A stretch of 64,000 nt of DNA, from positions 1 through 64,000 of the forward strand of contig JAATFA010000033.1 in NCBI GenBank assembly GCA_015655445.1, written 5' to 3'. Position 1 is the stretch's first letter. The number at the start of each line of letters is the position of its first letter. The translations under genes were made by a program, and so were the position numbers. Source of the DNA: Actinomycetales bacterium. Lineage in GTDB: Bacteria > Actinomycetota > Actinomycetes > Actinomycetales > Microbacteriaceae. The notes under the pieces were generated by a model, which searched no databases, was not told the DNA's origin, and saw only the letters and a program-made list of their open reading frames with translations. Below are positions 8,544 through 18,550 of the stretch, piece after piece.

Positions 8544-10927
8544 CCGCGCGTCGACGCCCGCGCGAAGATCCCCTCGGCGTCGACGACGTCGGGCATGTCC
8601 TCGCCGTGCTCGCGCGTGTAGGCGCGGTGACGGATCCGCTCGTCGGCGAACAGCTGGTGCACCTCGGCGTACCGCTCGCGGCAGCCCGGGATGCGCTCGA
8701 TGACGTCCATCGCGAGGCGGAACCGGTCGAGGTCGTTGAGCATGACCATGTCGAAGGGCGTCGTCGTCGTCCCCTGCTCGGTGTATCCGTGCACGTGGAA
8801 GTTCTCGATGTTCGCACGGCGGTAGGCGAGCTGGTGGATGAGCGCCGGATAGCCGTGGAAGGCGAAGACGACGGGGCGGTCACGGGTGAAGACCGCCTCG
8901 AAGTCGCCGCTCTCGGCGCCGTGCGGGTGCTGGCTCGGGTCGGCGAGCCGCATGAGGTCGACGACGTTGACGAAGCGCACCGAGATGTCGGGCACGTAGC
9001 GCTCGAGCATACGCACGGCCGCGAGCGCCTCGAGCGTCGGCACGTCCCCCGCGGCGGCGACGACGGCGTCCGGCACCGTGCCGCGCTCCTCGGTGCCCGC
9101 CCAGTCCCAGATGCCGAACCCCCGCGCGCCGTGCGTGCGGGCCTCGTCGAGCGTGAGATAGGTCGGCGCCGGATGCTTGCCCGCGACGATGACGTTCACG
9201 TAGTTCCGCGACGCGAGGCAGTGCTCGGCGGTCACGAGCAGGCTGTTCGCGTCCGGCGGCAGGTAGACACGCACGACCGCGGGGCTCTTCGTGACCACGT
9301 GGCCGAGGAAGCCGGGGTCCTGGTGCGAGAAGCCGTTGTGGTCCTGGCGCCACACGTGCGAGGAGAGCAGGTACGTGAAGGAGGCGAGCGGCCGGCGCCA
9401 CGGCACCCGCGCGCTCGACTCGAGCCACTTGGCGTACTGGTTGAACATCGAGTCGACGACGTGGATGAACGCCTCGTAGGAGGTGAACATGCCGTGCCTC
9501 CCGGTCAGGAGGTAGCCCTCGAGGAGGCCCTGGGTGAGGTTCTCGCTCAGCACCTCGATCACGCGGCCCTCGCGCGCGAGGTGCTCGTCGGTCTCCGTCG
9601 TGAAGCCCTCCCACTGCTTGGCGGTGACCTCGTAGACGTCGTCGAGGCGGTTCGAGGCGACCTCGTCGGGCCCGAAGAGGCGGAAGTCGGTCGGGTTGGC
9701 CGAGATGAGGTCGCGCAGCCAGCGGCCGAGCACGCGCGTGGACTCGGTGAGCGCGCCCGTGCGCACCTCGGCGACCTCGTGGTCCTCGAGCGGCGGCAGC
9801 GCGAGGGGGCGCCGGACCCCGCCGTGCACGTGGCCGCTCGCGCTCATGCGGCGCTCGGGCCGGGGGCGCAGCGCGTCGAGCTCGGCGACGGGGGCGCCCT
9901 CCGCGGTGAAGAGCTCGCCGGGGTGGTAGCGCTCGAGCCACGCCTGCAGCTCCGCGAGGTGCTCGGGGTTGTCGCGCACGCCCGCGAGCGGCACCTGGTG
10001 GGCGCGCCACGTGCCCTCGACGGGGAGCCCGTCGACGACCGCGGGGCCCGTCCATCCCTTCGGCGTCTCGAGGATGATCATGGGCCACGCCGGCCGGCCC
10101 GTGTCGCTCCCGCTGCGTGCGCGCCGCTGGATCTCGGCGATCGCGTCGAGCGCGTCGTCGACCGCGAGCGCCATGCGGCGGTGCACGAGGAGGGGGTCCT
10201 CGCCGTCGAAGCCGCCGCGCACGACGCGCGGGTCGTATCCGTAGCCCCGGAAGAGCTCGAGCCGCTCGGACTCGGGGATGCGCGCGAGGATCGTCGGGTT
10301 GGCGATCTTGTAGCCGTTGAGGTTGAGGATCGGCAGCACCGCGCCGTCGGTGCGCGGGCTCAGGAACTTGTTCAGGTGCCAGCTCGTGGCGAGCGTGGCC
10401 GTCTCGGCCTCGCCGTCGCCGACGACGCACGCGGCGACGAGGTCCGGGTTGTCGAGCACGGCGCCATACGCGTGCACGAGGGAGTAGCCGAGCTCGCCGC
10501 CCTCGTGCATCGAGCCGGGCGTCTCTGGGGACGCGTGCGAGGGCACGCCGCCGGGGAAGGAGAACTGCCGGAACAGGCGGCGCATCCCCGTCCCGTCGAG
10601 CGCGATCTCGGGGTAGAGCTCGCTGTAGGTTCCCTCGAGCCACGCGTTCGCGAGCACTGCGGGCCCGCCGTGTCCGGGGCCGGCGATGTAGACGACATCA
10701 AGGTCGCGCGCGATGATCGCCCGATTGAGGTGCGCCCACACGAGGTTGAGCGCGGGCGAGGTGCCCCAGTGCCCGAGCAGGCGGGGCTTGATGTCCTCGC
10801 GCGTGAGCGGGCGCTGCAGCAGCTCGTCGGCGAGCAGGTAGATCTGCCCCGCCGAGAGGTAGTTGGCGGCGCGCCACCACGCGTCGAGCGCTCGCAGCTC
10901 GTGCTCGTCGATTCCGGCCTGCGTCAT
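8540..10927 (-). CDS. xfp: Xylulose-5-P/fructose-6-P phosphoketolase
   Basis: A thiamine-diphosphate enzyme that splits xylulose-5-P or fructose-6-P into acetyl-phosphate plus a C3 or C4 sugar phosphate. Length (795 aa) matches the family. Visible motifs are [32 protein letters not shown], the ThDP motif [13 protein letters not shown], and [11 protein letters not shown]. Its start overlaps the stop of the upstream stress-protein gene (ATGA at 10924-10927), so the two are translationally coupled and share the DevR-like box at 11854. With ackA at 24783 it forms a route from sugar phosphate to acetyl-phosphate to ATP that bypasses pyruvate oxidation, suited to oxygen limitation. Confidence 0.96.
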   Translation of the reverse strand: MTQAGIDEHELRALDAWWRAANYLSAGQIYLLADELLQRPLTREDIKPRLLGHWGTSPALNLVWAHLNRAIIARDLDVVYIAGPGHGGPAVLANAWLEGTYSELYPEIALDGTGMRRLFRQFSFPGGVPSHASPETPGSMHEGGELGYSLVHAYGAVLDNPDLVAACVVGDGEAETATLATSWHLNKFLSPRTDGAVLPILNLNGYKIANPTILARIPESERLELFRGYGYDPRVVRGGFDGEDPLLVHRRMALAVDDALDAIAEIQRRARSGSDTGRPAWPMIILETPKGWTGPAVVDGLPVEGTWRAHQVPLAGVRDNPEHLAELQAWLERYHPGELFTAEGAPVAELDALRPRPERRMSASGHVHGGVRRPLALPPLEDHEVAEVRTGALTESTRVLGRWLRDLISANPTDFRLFGPDEVASNRLDDVYEVTAKQWEGFTTETDEHLAREGRVIEVLSENLTQGLLEGYLLTGRHGMFTSYEAFIHVVDSMFNQYAKWLESSARVPWRRPLASFTYLLSSHVWRQDHNGFSHQDPGFLGHVVTKSPAVVRVYLPPDANSLLVTAEHCLASRNYVNVIVAGKHPAPTYLTLDEARTHGARGFGIWDWAGTEERGTVPDAVVAAAGDVPTLEALAAVRMLERYVPDISVRFVNVVDLMRLADPSQHPHGAESGDFEAVFTRDRPVVFAFHGYPALIHQLAYRRANIENFHVHGYTEQGTTTTPFDMVMLNDLDRFRLAMDVIERIPGCRERYAEVHQLFADERIRHRAYTREHGEDMPDVVDAEGIFARASTRG

Positions 10928-11793
10928 CGTGTCCTCTCCAGGGTTGCGTGGTCGTGGGATGCGACGGCCTCGAGCTCGCGCACGGCGAGGGGCCGTGCGA
11001 CGAGCACCGGGGCGTTGACGTTGAGCAGCACCTCGTGCAGCACCGAGCCGATCGGGGTGCGCGCCGCGTCGCTCGAGCCCGGCCCGAGCAGGAGCAGCGC
11101 CTTGTCGCGTGCGGCGTCGAGGAGCGCGTCGGCCGCGGGGCGATGGGTGACGCGCGAGCGGATGACGAGGGCGGGGCACGCGGCCTTCGCCGCCGCGACG
11201 GCGTGCGCGAGCGCGAGCCGGTCACGGGCGACCGTCGTCCCCTCCGGCGGCACGGGCACCGACTGCAGGAGCAGGAGCTCCTGCCCGCGCGCCGTCGCCT
11301 CGCGCGCGGCGATCGCGCCGAGCGCGCCCGCCGTCTGCATCCGGTCGATGCCGGCGACGACGCCCGTGCGGAAGCGCAGGTCCGCGAGCGGCACGACGGC
11401 GACGCCGCACGGCGCGGCGGCGGCGATCTGCACGCTCCGCGAGCCGAGCACGCGGCCGTGCAGGAAGCCCGACTTGTGCGTGCCGATGACGAGCAGGTCG
11501 GAGGGCCGCACGTACCGCGCGAGTGCCCATGGGACGCTGCCCTCGAGCACGGCGACCGAGATGTCCGCGGCCGGCAGCCGGCGGCGCACGCGCGCCGCGA
11601 CCTCGGAGACGAGACGGGCGCTCTGACGCGCCTCGATGTCCTCGACCTCGCGCCCCATCGCGCCGAACTCGTCGTCGTGCACGGTCGCGAGCACGACGGG
11701 CGCGGGCTCCCGTACGGCACGCTTGATCGCCCATTCCAGGGCCGCCTCGCTCGGTGCGGACCCGTCGATCGCGACGACGTAACGCTCAACCAT
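10924..11793 (-). CDS. Tandem universal stress protein heading the phosphoketolase operon
   Basis: The 289-aa protein starts [23 protein letters not shown], with a first Usp domain containing [20 protein letters not shown] and ending [12 protein letters not shown] second, more degenerate domain ([19 protein letters not shown]) ends [31 protein letters not shown]. Start ATG 11793 has SD AAGGAG; the ORF track's longer start would run into the regulatory region. It is the first gene of an operon with xfp and the P-type ATPase. A DevR-like box lies 60 bp upstream with a CAGGCT hexamer at the standard spacing, so it is a probable DevR target. Confidence 0.9.
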   Translation of the reverse strand: MVERYVVAIDGSAPSEAALEWAIKRAVREPAPVVLATVHDDEFGAMGREVEDIEARQSARLVSEVAARVRRRLPAADISVAVLEGSVPWALARYVRPSDLLVIGTHKSGFLHGRVLGSRSVQIAAAAPCGVAVVPLADLRFRTGVVAGIDRMQTAGALGAIAAREATARGQELLLLQSVPVPPEGTTVARDRLALAHAVAAAKAACPALVIRSRVTHRPAADALLDAARDKALLLLGPGSSDAARTPIGSVLHEVLLNVNAPVLVARPLAVRELEAVASHDHATLERTR

Positions 11794-11853
11794 CGCTAGC
11801 TCCTTACCAGGTGTCGTGGAACTCAGCCTGAACCCTGGGACCCGCATGGGTCA

Positions 11854-11867
11854 GGGCCGAAGGTCCC
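11854..11867 (-). promoter_or_regulatory. DosR/DevR-like box between usp-xfp-ATPase and devSR
   Basis: In the direction of the stress-protein operon it reads GGGACCTTCGGCCC followed by T, one change from a perfect palindrome and identical to the box at 26040. CAGGCT (11830-11825) lies exactly 23 bp downstream as a -10 candidate. A second palindrome, GACCCGCATGGGTC (11839-11852), lies in the spacer. Toward devS the nearest -10 (TAGACT, 11905-11910) is 37 bp away, so control of devS from this box is less certain. Confidence 0.75.
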
Positions 11868-11939
11868 GCCGACGCCCTCGCGGGAACGGCCGTGCGTCGC
11901 CCACTAGACTCGCGGCAGGTCGGACGGAACGGGGCCAGG

Positions 11940-13655
11940 ATGGTGAGCGAGGAGATCCTCGCGTTCCCCGACGAGCCGCGTTCGGAGCTCGAGCGCACGA
12001 TCGAGGAGCTCGTCGAGAGGGCGCAACGGGTGCTCGCCACGCAGGGCCGTCTGCGGAGCCTCCTGCGCGCGAGCCGCGCGGTCGTGCAGCAGCTCGACAT
12101 CGAGACCGTGCTCGAGCGGATCGTCGAGGCCGCCGTCGAGCTCGTGGACGCGGAGTACGGCGCGCTCGGCGTCATCGCGCCCGACGGGCACCTCGAGCGC
12201 TTCATCCACATCGGCATGCCGGAGTCCGAGGTGCGCCTCATGGCGCACCTGCCCGAGGGGCACGGCCTGCTCGGCGCGGTCGTCGAGGAGGGCCGCCCCA
12301 TCCGCCTCGACCGCATCGAGGGCGACCCCCGCTCGGCGGGGTTCCCCGCGCACCACCCGCACATGGACGGCTTCCTCGGCGTGCCCGTGCGCGTGCGCGA
12401 CCAGGTGTTCGGCAACCTCTACCTCACCAATCCGCGGCGGGGCGCCTTCACCCAGGAGGACGAGGAGCTCGTGACCTCGCTCGCCGCGACCGCGGGCATC
12501 GCGATCGAGAACGCGCGCCTGTACGACGAGTCGCGCCGGCGGCAGCGCTGGAGCGCGGCGCTCGCGGAGGTCACCGCCGCCCTGCTGTCCGAGGACGCGG
12601 AGGAGTCGGTGGACTCGCTCGGCGTCGTCGCCGATCGTGTCGCGGCCCTCGTCGACGCGAGCCTCGTGTGCCTCGTCACGCCGCTCGAGGACGGCGCCGA
12701 GCTGCTGCGCGTCGGCGTCGCGCGCGGCGAGGGCGCCGAGCAGGTGCTCGGGCGCGTCTTCGAGCCGCACGGCACGATCGTCGGGCAGGCGTGGGAGCTC
12801 GGCCGCGCCGTCGCCTCGGAGACGGGCAGCCCGGCGGACCTCGACTGGGTGCCCGCGCTCGGCCCCGTCGTCGGCGTCCCCCTCACGGGCTTCGGCCAGC
12901 GGCTCGGCGTGCTCGCGCTCGCGCGCCCCGTCGGCGCGCCGCGCTTCTCGGACGCCGACCTCGACATGGCCTCGGAGTTCGCGAGCCAGGCGAGCGTCGC
13001 GATCGAGCTCGCGCGAGCGCGCGCCGACAGCTCGCAGCTGCAGCTCGTGGAGGACCGCAGCCGCATCGCGCGCGACCTGCACGACCGCGTCATCCAGCGC
13101 CTGTTCGCGGCGGGGCTCACGCTGCAGGGCATCGCGGGCACCCTGCGCGCGCCCGCGCAGGAGCGCGTGCTCGAGCAGGTCGACGCGATCGACACCGCGA
13201 TCTCGGAGATCCGCACGGCCGTCTTCGCGCTCACGACACGTGGCCCCGCGCGCGCGTCGCTGCGCCACCGCGTGCTCGACGTCGTCTCCGAGCTCGGCGA
13301 GGCGCTGCCCTCGCCTCCGCGCGTGACGTTCAGCGGTCCCGTCGACCTCCTCGTGCGCGACGGCCTCGCAGAGGACGTCGTCGCGGTCGTGCGCGAGTCG
13401 CTCAGCAACGTCGCGCGGCACGCCCGCGCGCAGCACTGCGAGGTCGACGTGGCCGTCGACGACGCCGTCGTCGTGACGATCACCGACGACGGCGTGGGGG
13501 CGCACGGCTCGACGCGCTCGAGCGGCACGGCGAACCTCGCCGTGCGGGCACGCGAGCGCGGCGGCACGTACGAGATCGGGACGGGGGCATCCGGCCGCGG
13601 CACGCGCGTCCGGTGGAGCGCGCCGCTGCCTCCGGCGGCCGGGGGAGGGACATGA
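11940..13655 (+). CDS. devS: DevS/DosT-like GAF sensor histidine kinase
   Basis: The 571-aa protein has two GAF domains (about residues 55-200 and 215-365), then a HisKA_3 dimerisation block with the phospho-acceptor His in RIARDLHDRVIQRLFAAGL and an HATPase domain (ESLSNVARHA, ITDDGVGA). The first GAF closely follows mycobacterial DosS/DosT, including GFPAHHPHMDGFLGVPVR; the corresponding region of DosS holds the haem-ligating histidine, so haem-based O2/NO/CO or redox sensing is likely. No transmembrane segment is seen. A TAGACT -10 lies 29 nt upstream of ATG 11940. Its stop overlaps the devR start (ATGA). Confidence 0.9.
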   Translation: MVSEEILAFPDEPRSELERTIEELVERAQRVLATQGRLRSLLRASRAVVQQLDIETVLERIVEAAVELVDAEYGALGVIAPDGHLERFIHIGMPESEVRLMAHLPEGHGLLGAVVEEGRPIRLDRIEGDPRSAGFPAHHPHMDGFLGVPVRVRDQVFGNLYLTNPRRGAFTQEDEELVTSLAATAGIAIENARLYDESRRRQRWSAALAEVTAALLSEDAEESVDSLGVVADRVAALVDASLVCLVTPLEDGAELLRVGVARGEGAEQVLGRVFEPHGTIVGQAWELGRAVASETGSPADLDWVPALGPVVGVPLTGFGQRLGVLALARPVGAPRFSDADLDMASEFASQASVAIELARARADSSQLQLVEDRSRIARDLHDRVIQRLFAAGLTLQGIAGTLRAPAQERVLEQVDAIDTAISEIRTAVFALTTRGPARASLRHRVLDVVSELGEALPSPPRVTFSGPVDLLVRDGLAEDVVAVVRESLSNVARHARAQHCEVDVAVDDAVVVTITDDGVGAHGSTRSSGTANLAVRARERGGTYEIGTGASGRGTRVRWSAPLPPAAGGGT

Positions 13656-14281
13656 CTCGCGTGTTCCTCGTCGACGACCACGAGGTCGTGCGACGCGGCA
13701 TCGCCGGCATCATCGACGCGGAGCCCGACCTCGAGGTCGTCGGCGAGGCCGCGACCGTGCGGCAGACGCTTCCGCGCGTGCACGCGACGCGGCCGGACGT
13801 CGTCGTGCTCGATGTGCGCCTGCCCGACGGCAACGGCGTGGACCTGTGTCGCGCCATCCGATCCGAGCTGCCCGAGGTGCAGTGCCTCATGCTCACCGCG
13901 CACGACGACGACCAGGCGAGCTACGGCGCCGTGCTCGCGGGCGCGGCCGGATACGTGCTCAAGGACATCCGCGGCCAGTCCCTCCTCGAGAGCATCCGCC
14001 GCGTCGCACGCGGGGAGAAGCTCCTGCGGCAGGGCGTGAGCGCGCAGGTCGTCGCGGACCTGAGCGCGCCGTCGGGCGCGCCCGCGCCGGACCTCACGCT
14101 GCGCGAGCGGCAGGTGCTCGAGCTCATCGCCGAGGGGCTGACCAACCGGCAGATCGGCGAGCGGCTCGACCTCGCCGAGAAGACGGTGAAGAACTACGTG
14201 TCGGGCCTGCTCGCCAAGCTCGGCATGGAGCGGCGCACGCAAGCGGCCGTCTACGGCGCGAGCGCCGACCGGCGCCCCTGA
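13652..14281 (+). CDS. devR: DosR/DevR-like NarL-family response regulator
   Basis: The 209-aa regulator has a receiver domain (VFLVDDHEVVRRG, phosphorylation Asp in VVLDVRLPDGNG) and a LuxR-type HTH. The recognition segment EKTVKNYVSGLLAKLGMERR is nearly identical to mycobacterial DosR, including the Lys/Lys/Asn residues that contact the DosR box. This supports reading the GGGAC-N4-GTCCC palindromes in the window as its targets. It is translationally coupled to the kinase and has SD GGGAGGGA. In mycobacteria the pair switches on the dormancy regulon under hypoxia, NO or CO. Confidence 0.93.
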   Translation: MTRVFLVDDHEVVRRGIAGIIDAEPDLEVVGEAATVRQTLPRVHATRPDVVVLDVRLPDGNGVDLCRAIRSELPEVQCLMLTAHDDDQASYGAVLAGAAGYVLKDIRGQSLLESIRRVARGEKLLRQGVSAQVVADLSAPSGAPAPDLTLRERQVLELIAEGLTNRQIGERLDLAEKTVKNYVSGLLAKLGMERRTQAAVYGASADRRP

Positions 14282-14302
14282 GCACCCGCCCCCGCCGCGC
14301 GT

Positions 14303-14316
14303 GGGACCAACGTCCC
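14303..14316 (+). promoter_or_regulatory. DosR/DevR-like box upstream of the BON protein gene
   Basis: GGGACCAACGTCCC followed by T: perfect 5-bp arms. CATCCT (14340-14345) lies 23 bp downstream as the -10, and ATG follows 6 nt later, which implies a leaderless transcript. The central dinucleotide is AA rather than the TT of the other five boxes in gene orientation. Confidence 0.78.
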
Positions 14317-14351
14317 TACCGGGCCGGCGGCGTCGCGCCCATCCTGGGCGC

Positions 14352-15068
14352 ATGGACGCGACGACCCCTCCCGGCACCGGGGGCCGGCCCTCCGGCACGG
14401 CGGGCCCCTCCGACCTCGAGCTGCACGACGCCGTCGCCGCGGAGCTCGCATGGACGCCCGAGGTCGACGCGACGGGGATCCGCGTGCTCGCGCGCCACCA
14501 CGTCGTCACGCTCTCCGGGGAGATCGGCGGCTTCGCCGAGCGGCTCGCCGCGCTGCGCGCCGCCCGCTCGGTGCGCGGCGTCGTGGAGGTTCTCGACGAC
14601 CTGCGCGTGCGCCCCACGGGCGAGCACTGGGAGACGACGGACGCGCAGATCGCCGAGGCCGTCGAGGCCGCGCTCGCCTCGGACCCGGACGTCCCGCGCG
14701 GGCGCGTGCGCGCTCGCGTGATGTCGCACGTCGTGACGCTCGAGGGCGAGGTCGACTGGAACCACGAGCGCGTCGCCGCGCGTCACGCCGTCGAGGGCAT
14801 CCCGGGCGTGCACTTCGTGGAGAACCGCGTCGCGCTCTCCCGCCACCCCGAGGGCTCCGACACGGTCGCGCGCGTGCGCGCGGCCCTCGCCCGCAGCGGG
14901 GGGATCGACCTCGAGGCGATCGGCGTCGCCGCGCGCGACGGCGCCGTGACGCTCACGGGCCGCGTCCCGTCGTGGACGGCGCGCGCCGAGGCCGAGCGCG
15001 CGGCGTGGTCGGTGCGCGAGGTGCGCGAGGTGCGCAACCGCCTCGTCATCGCCCCCGCGCTCGCATAG
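14352..15068 (+). CDS. BON-domain protein
   Basis: The 238-aa cytosolic protein contains three BON-like units: residues about 18-85 (DLELHDAVAAELAWTPEVDATGIRVL), 90-155 (TDAQIAEAVEAALASDPDVP) and 165-235 (VARVRAALARSGGIDLEAIGV). Each shows the ITLSGxV-type beta strand (HVVTLSGEIGG, HVVTLEGEVDW, GAVTLTGRVPS). No signal peptide is visible. BON domains bind membranes or other ligands. Start ATG 14352 is 17 codons inside the track ORF, chosen because it lies 6 nt after a -10-like CATCCT below a DevR-like box. Such proteins are common in stress-induced actinobacterial gene sets; exact role unknown. Confidence 0.85.
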   Translation: MDATTPPGTGGRPSGTAGPSDLELHDAVAAELAWTPEVDATGIRVLARHHVVTLSGEIGGFAERLAALRAARSVRGVVEVLDDLRVRPTGEHWETTDAQIAEAVEAALASDPDVPRGRVRARVMSHVVTLEGEVDWNHERVAARHAVEGIPGVHFVENRVALSRHPEGSDTVARVRAALARSGGIDLEAIGVAARDGAVTLTGRVPSWTARAEAERAAWSVREVREVRNRLVIAPALA

Positions 15069-15172
15069 CCCGCCGGCCGGGCACGGGGCCGCCGGGCACG
15101 GGGCCGCCGGGGCGATCCCCGCTCGGGCGCGATCGGCGTGCCGCGCGTGGTCGCACGCCCGCGCTCCCGCGG

Positions 15173-18100
15173 TCACGCCGCCGCGAGCGCGCGATCCCGA
15201 TCCGCCGCGTCCGCCGGCGCGCCCGGGGAGTCCGCACGGGCCGGCGCGTCCGCGCCGCCGAGGCGCAGCACGACGTCCTCCGCGCGCACGTCCGCGTCGC
15301 GGTGGGTGACGAGCACGACGACGCGGTCGGCGAGCGCGGCGCGCAGGTCGCGCATGAGCGCGTCCGCGGTCGGCTCGTCGAGGTGCGCGGTGGGCTCGTC
15401 GAGCAGGAGCACGTCGGCGCCCGTGAGGAGCGTGCGCGCGAGCGCGAGCCGCTGCCGCTCTCCGCCGGAGAGCGCCGAGCCGCCCGGTCCGACGGGGAGG
15501 TCGAGTCCCTCGGCGGCGCCCGCGACGAGCCTGCCGAGGCCGACGCGGTCGAGCACGGCACACATCGCCGCCTCGTCCGGGCGGTCGCCCGCGGGCCGCG
15601 CGATGAGGAGGTTCGCCCGTAGGGTCGAGTCGAAGACGTGCGCCTCCTGCGGGCACCACGCGACGCGCTCCCGCAGCGCGGCGCGCGCAAGGTCCGCGGC
15701 GTCGACGCCGTCGAGCAGGTAGCGGCCGGCGGCGGGCCGCAGGGCGCCCATGAGCACCGAGAGCAGCGTCGTCTTGCCCGATCCCGAGGGCCCCTGCACG
15801 ACGAGCCAGCGCCCGCGAGCGGCGCGCGCGCACACGCCGTCGAAGACCGTGCCCTCCTGGCCGGTCCAGCGCGCGGCGAGGCCGTCGAGCGCGAGCGACC
15901 GCACTCCGGGGGCGAGGTCGCGGCCGTCCGCGTCGCTCCCGATCGCGTCGAGCGGGTCGACGATCTCGGCGACGCGCCGCGCGGCGGCGGCGAGCGCGGG
16001 CGCATGCTGGAGCGCGGCCGCGGAGGCCGTGAGCGGCTCGACGAGGGTGAGCGGCAGGAGAGCGAGCACACCGGCGACGGGCGCGGGGAGCCCGTGGGCG
16101 ACGCCGCTCGCGCCCGCGACGAGCATCGCGGCCGCTGTCGCCGTGCACGCGAGCACGACGACGAGGCCGCCGAGCCCCTCCGCGAGCGCGCGCCGGCGGG
16201 AGAGCACGCGGGCGCGCGCGTCGAGCTCGCGCAGCCCCTCGCGCGCGCGGTCGCCCGCGCCGTTGCCGCGCAGGTCGTCCGCGGCGAGCACGATGCCCGT
16301 GAAGCGCTCGGCGACCGCGCGCACGGCCGCGAGCTCGCCCGCGCTCGCGGCCCGGTCGGCCACGGTCGCGACGAGCGGCGCGAGCACGAGGGCGCACGCC
16401 GCTCCCGCCGCGAGCGCGGGCAGGGCGGGCGGCCACAGCAGGCCCGTCGCGATCGCGGCGGCGAGGCTCGTCAGCAGCCCGACGGCCGGGGGGAGCAGCA
16501 CGCGCGGCATGAGGTCGCGCACCTGGTCGGCGGTGACGACGAGGTAGTCCATGGCGGCCGCCCCGCGCAGCAGGCGCCGCGATCCCGCGCCGAGGGCCGC
16601 GATGCCGCGCCAGAGGCGATCGCGCATCCCCGTGACGAGCGCGAACACGGCGTCGTGCGTGACGAGGCGCTCGGCGTAGCCGAGCACGGATCGCGCGAGG
16701 CCGAAGAACCGCACGCCCACGATCGCGACGAGCAGGTACATGATCGGCGGGTGCTCGGCCGCGCGCACGATGAGCCAGCCCGAGGACGCCGTGAGCGCGC
16801 TCGCGCACAGGGCCGCGAGGGCGCCGAGGAGCGCGCCCGCGGCGAGGCGCGCGCGGGCGCCGTGCAGCAGGCGCGCGATCGCGCGCACGGCCGACGAGCG
16901 CACGCCCGCCGGGCGGTCCTCGGCGGCCGCGGGGGCCGCAGGGGCCGGCGCGGGCTCGCGCGCGGCCGCGACCGCTCCGGCGGGCGCCGTCGCCCCCGCG
17001 AGCTCGACGCGCGCGTCGGCGAGCGCGATCGTCGTGGGCTCGTGGCTCGCGAGCACGATCGCCGCACGGCCGCGGCCGCGCAGGATCGCGGCCTCGACGA
17101 GCGCGCGCGAGCGCGCGTCGAGGTGCGCCGTCGGCTCGTCGAGCACGAGCAGGTCGACGCCCCCGTCGACGCGCACGAGCGCACGGGCGACCGCGACGCG
17201 GCGCAGCTCCCCGGGGCTCACGCGCGCGGGGTCGGCGTCGGCGAGCGCGGAGAGGCCGAGCTCCGCGAGCACGCGGTCGACGGACGCGCGCGAGGCCTCC
17301 GGGCCGCCGTGCAGGAGGAGCTCGTCGCGCACGCTCGCGGCGAGCGGCACGGGGTGCTGGGGCGCCCACGCGACGACGTCGGCGTCGCGCACGACGGCTC
17401 CCTCGATCGCGACGCCGGCGCCCGTGTCGAGGAGCCCGGCGAGCGCGCGCAGGAGCGTCGACTTGCCGCTTCCCGTGCGCCCGACGATCACGGTGACGCC
17501 GCGCTCGGGCAGGCGCGCGGTGACGTGCTCGACCGCGGGGGTCGCCCGGTCCGCGTGCCGCACCGTGAGGTCGTCGAAGCCGAGGCCGCCGCGGCGGCGC
17601 GCGACGGGCTCGGCTTCGGGGAGCTCGAGCAGCGCACGCGCGCGGTCGAGCGCGGCGACGCCGTCCTGCGCCGCGTGGAAGGCGGCACCCACCTCGCGCA
17701 GCGCGCCGTAGCACTCGGGCGCGAGCAGGAGCACGAGCAGGCCGGTCTCGAGCGGCATGTCGCCGGCGAGCAGGCGGATGCCGATCGTGACGGCGACGAG
17801 GGCGACCGAGATCGTCGAGATGAGCTCGAGCGCGAGCGAGGAGAGGAAGACCGTGCGCAGGGTCGCGAGCGTGCGCTCCCGGTTCTCCTGCGACACGCGG
17901 TGCAGCGCGGCGGCCTGCTCGTCGGCGCGTCCGAGCCCGACGAGCACGGGCAACCCGCGCACGAGCTCGACGAGGTGCGCGGAGAGCCGCGCGAGCGAGG
18001 CCGAGGCCGCCTCGACGCGCTCGCGCGTGTGCATGCCCACCAGCGCCATGAAGAGGGGCACGAGGGGGACGGTGACGACGATGATGAGGGCGCTCAGCCA

Positions 18101-18550
18101 GTCGGCGACGAGGATGCGCGCGCCCACGACGACGGGCACGACGAGCGCGCTCGCGACCGCGGGCAGCACGCTCGTGTAGTACGCGTCGAGGCCGTCGAGC
18201 TCGTGGGCGCCGAGCACGGCGCCGCCTCCGCCGACCGCCGCGCCGGGGGCGAGCGCGCGCGCGGCGAGGTCGGCGCGCACGCGCTCCTTCGTGCCGATCG
18301 CGGCACGCGCCGCGGAGGCGCGCGAGGCCCACGCGACGAGCGCGCGCAGGGCGCCGCCGACGAGGGCGAGCGCGACCGGGAGCGCGAGCCGCGGCGACCC
18401 GCCTGCGGCGATCGCCGCGACGCCGCGCGCGAGCCCCTCGGCGAGCAGCACGAGCCCGAGCGCGCGCACCGCCGCGAGCACACCGAGCGTCCACACGACG
18501 CGCGTGCCCTGCGGCCCGAGTCCGCCCGCGAGGAGCGCGCGCGGGTTCAT
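15173..18550 (-). CDS. cydDC: Fused CydDC thiol/haem ABC exporter for cytochrome bd assembly
   Basis: A single 1125-aa chain contains two complete ABC exporter halves. The N-terminal CydD-like half has membrane helices, then GRTGSGKSTLL, a degenerate signature VSPGELRR, and LLVLDEPTAHLD. The C-terminal CydC-like half has GPSGSGKTTLL, the canonical LSGGERQRLALAR, and LLLDEPTAHLD. E. coli has two separate proteins; fused versions are known in Actinobacteria. The transporter is needed to assemble cytochrome bd. ATG 18550 overlaps the cydB stop (ATGA). The weakened first signature suggests unequal use of the two ATP sites. Confidence 0.93.
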   Translation of the reverse strand: MNPRALLAGGLGPQGTRVVWTLGVLAAVRALGLVLLAEGLARGVAAIAAGGSPRLALPVALALVGGALRALVAWASRASAARAAIGTKERVRADLAARALAPGAAVGGGGAVLGAHELDGLDAYYTSVLPAVASALVVPVVVGARILVADWLSALIIVVTVPLVPLFMALVGMHTRERVEAASASLARLSAHLVELVRGLPVLVGLGRADEQAAALHRVSQENRERTLATLRTVFLSSLALELISTISVALVAVTIGIRLLAGDMPLETGLLVLLLAPECYGALREVGAAFHAAQDGVAALDRARALLELPEAEPVARRRGGLGFDDLTVRHADRATPAVEHVTARLPERGVTVIVGRTGSGKSTLLRALAGLLDTGAGVAIEGAVVRDADVVAWAPQHPVPLAASVRDELLLHGGPEASRASVDRVLAELGLSALADADPARVSPGELRRVAVARALVRVDGGVDLLVLDEPTAHLDARSRALVEAAILRGRGRAAIVLASHEPTTIALADARVELAGATAPAGAVAAAREPAPAPAAPAAAEDRPAGVRSSAVRAIARLLHGARARLAAGALLGALAALCASALTASSGWLIVRAAEHPPIMYLLVAIVGVRFFGLARSVLGYAERLVTHDAVFALVTGMRDRLWRGIAALGAGSRRLLRGAAAMDYLVVTADQVRDLMPRVLLPPAVGLLTSLAAAIATGLLWPPALPALAAGAACALVLAPLVATVADRAASAGELAAVRAVAERFTGIVLAADDLRGNGAGDRAREGLRELDARARVLSRRRALAEGLGGLVVVLACTATAAAMLVAGASGVAHGLPAPVAGVLALLPLTLVEPLTASAAALQHAPALAAAARRVAEIVDPLDAIGSDADGRDLAPGVRSLALDGLAARWTGQEGTVFDGVCARAARGRWLVVQGPSGSGKTTLLSVLMGALRPAAGRYLLDGVDAADLARAALRERVAWCPQEAHVFDSTLRANLLIARPAGDRPDEAAMCAVLDRVGLGRLVAGAAEGLDLPVGPGGSALSGGERQRLALARTLLTGADVLLLDEPTAHLDEPTADALMRDLRAALADRVVVLVTHRDADVRAEDVVLRLGGADAPARADSPGAPADAADRDRALAAA

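Noticed and set aside
11839-11852. GACCCGCATGGGTC as an extra DevR box
   Set aside because: Symmetric, but it lacks the GGGAC..GTCCC polarity of the other six and lies between the box and the predicted -10. It was noted only as a secondary palindrome.
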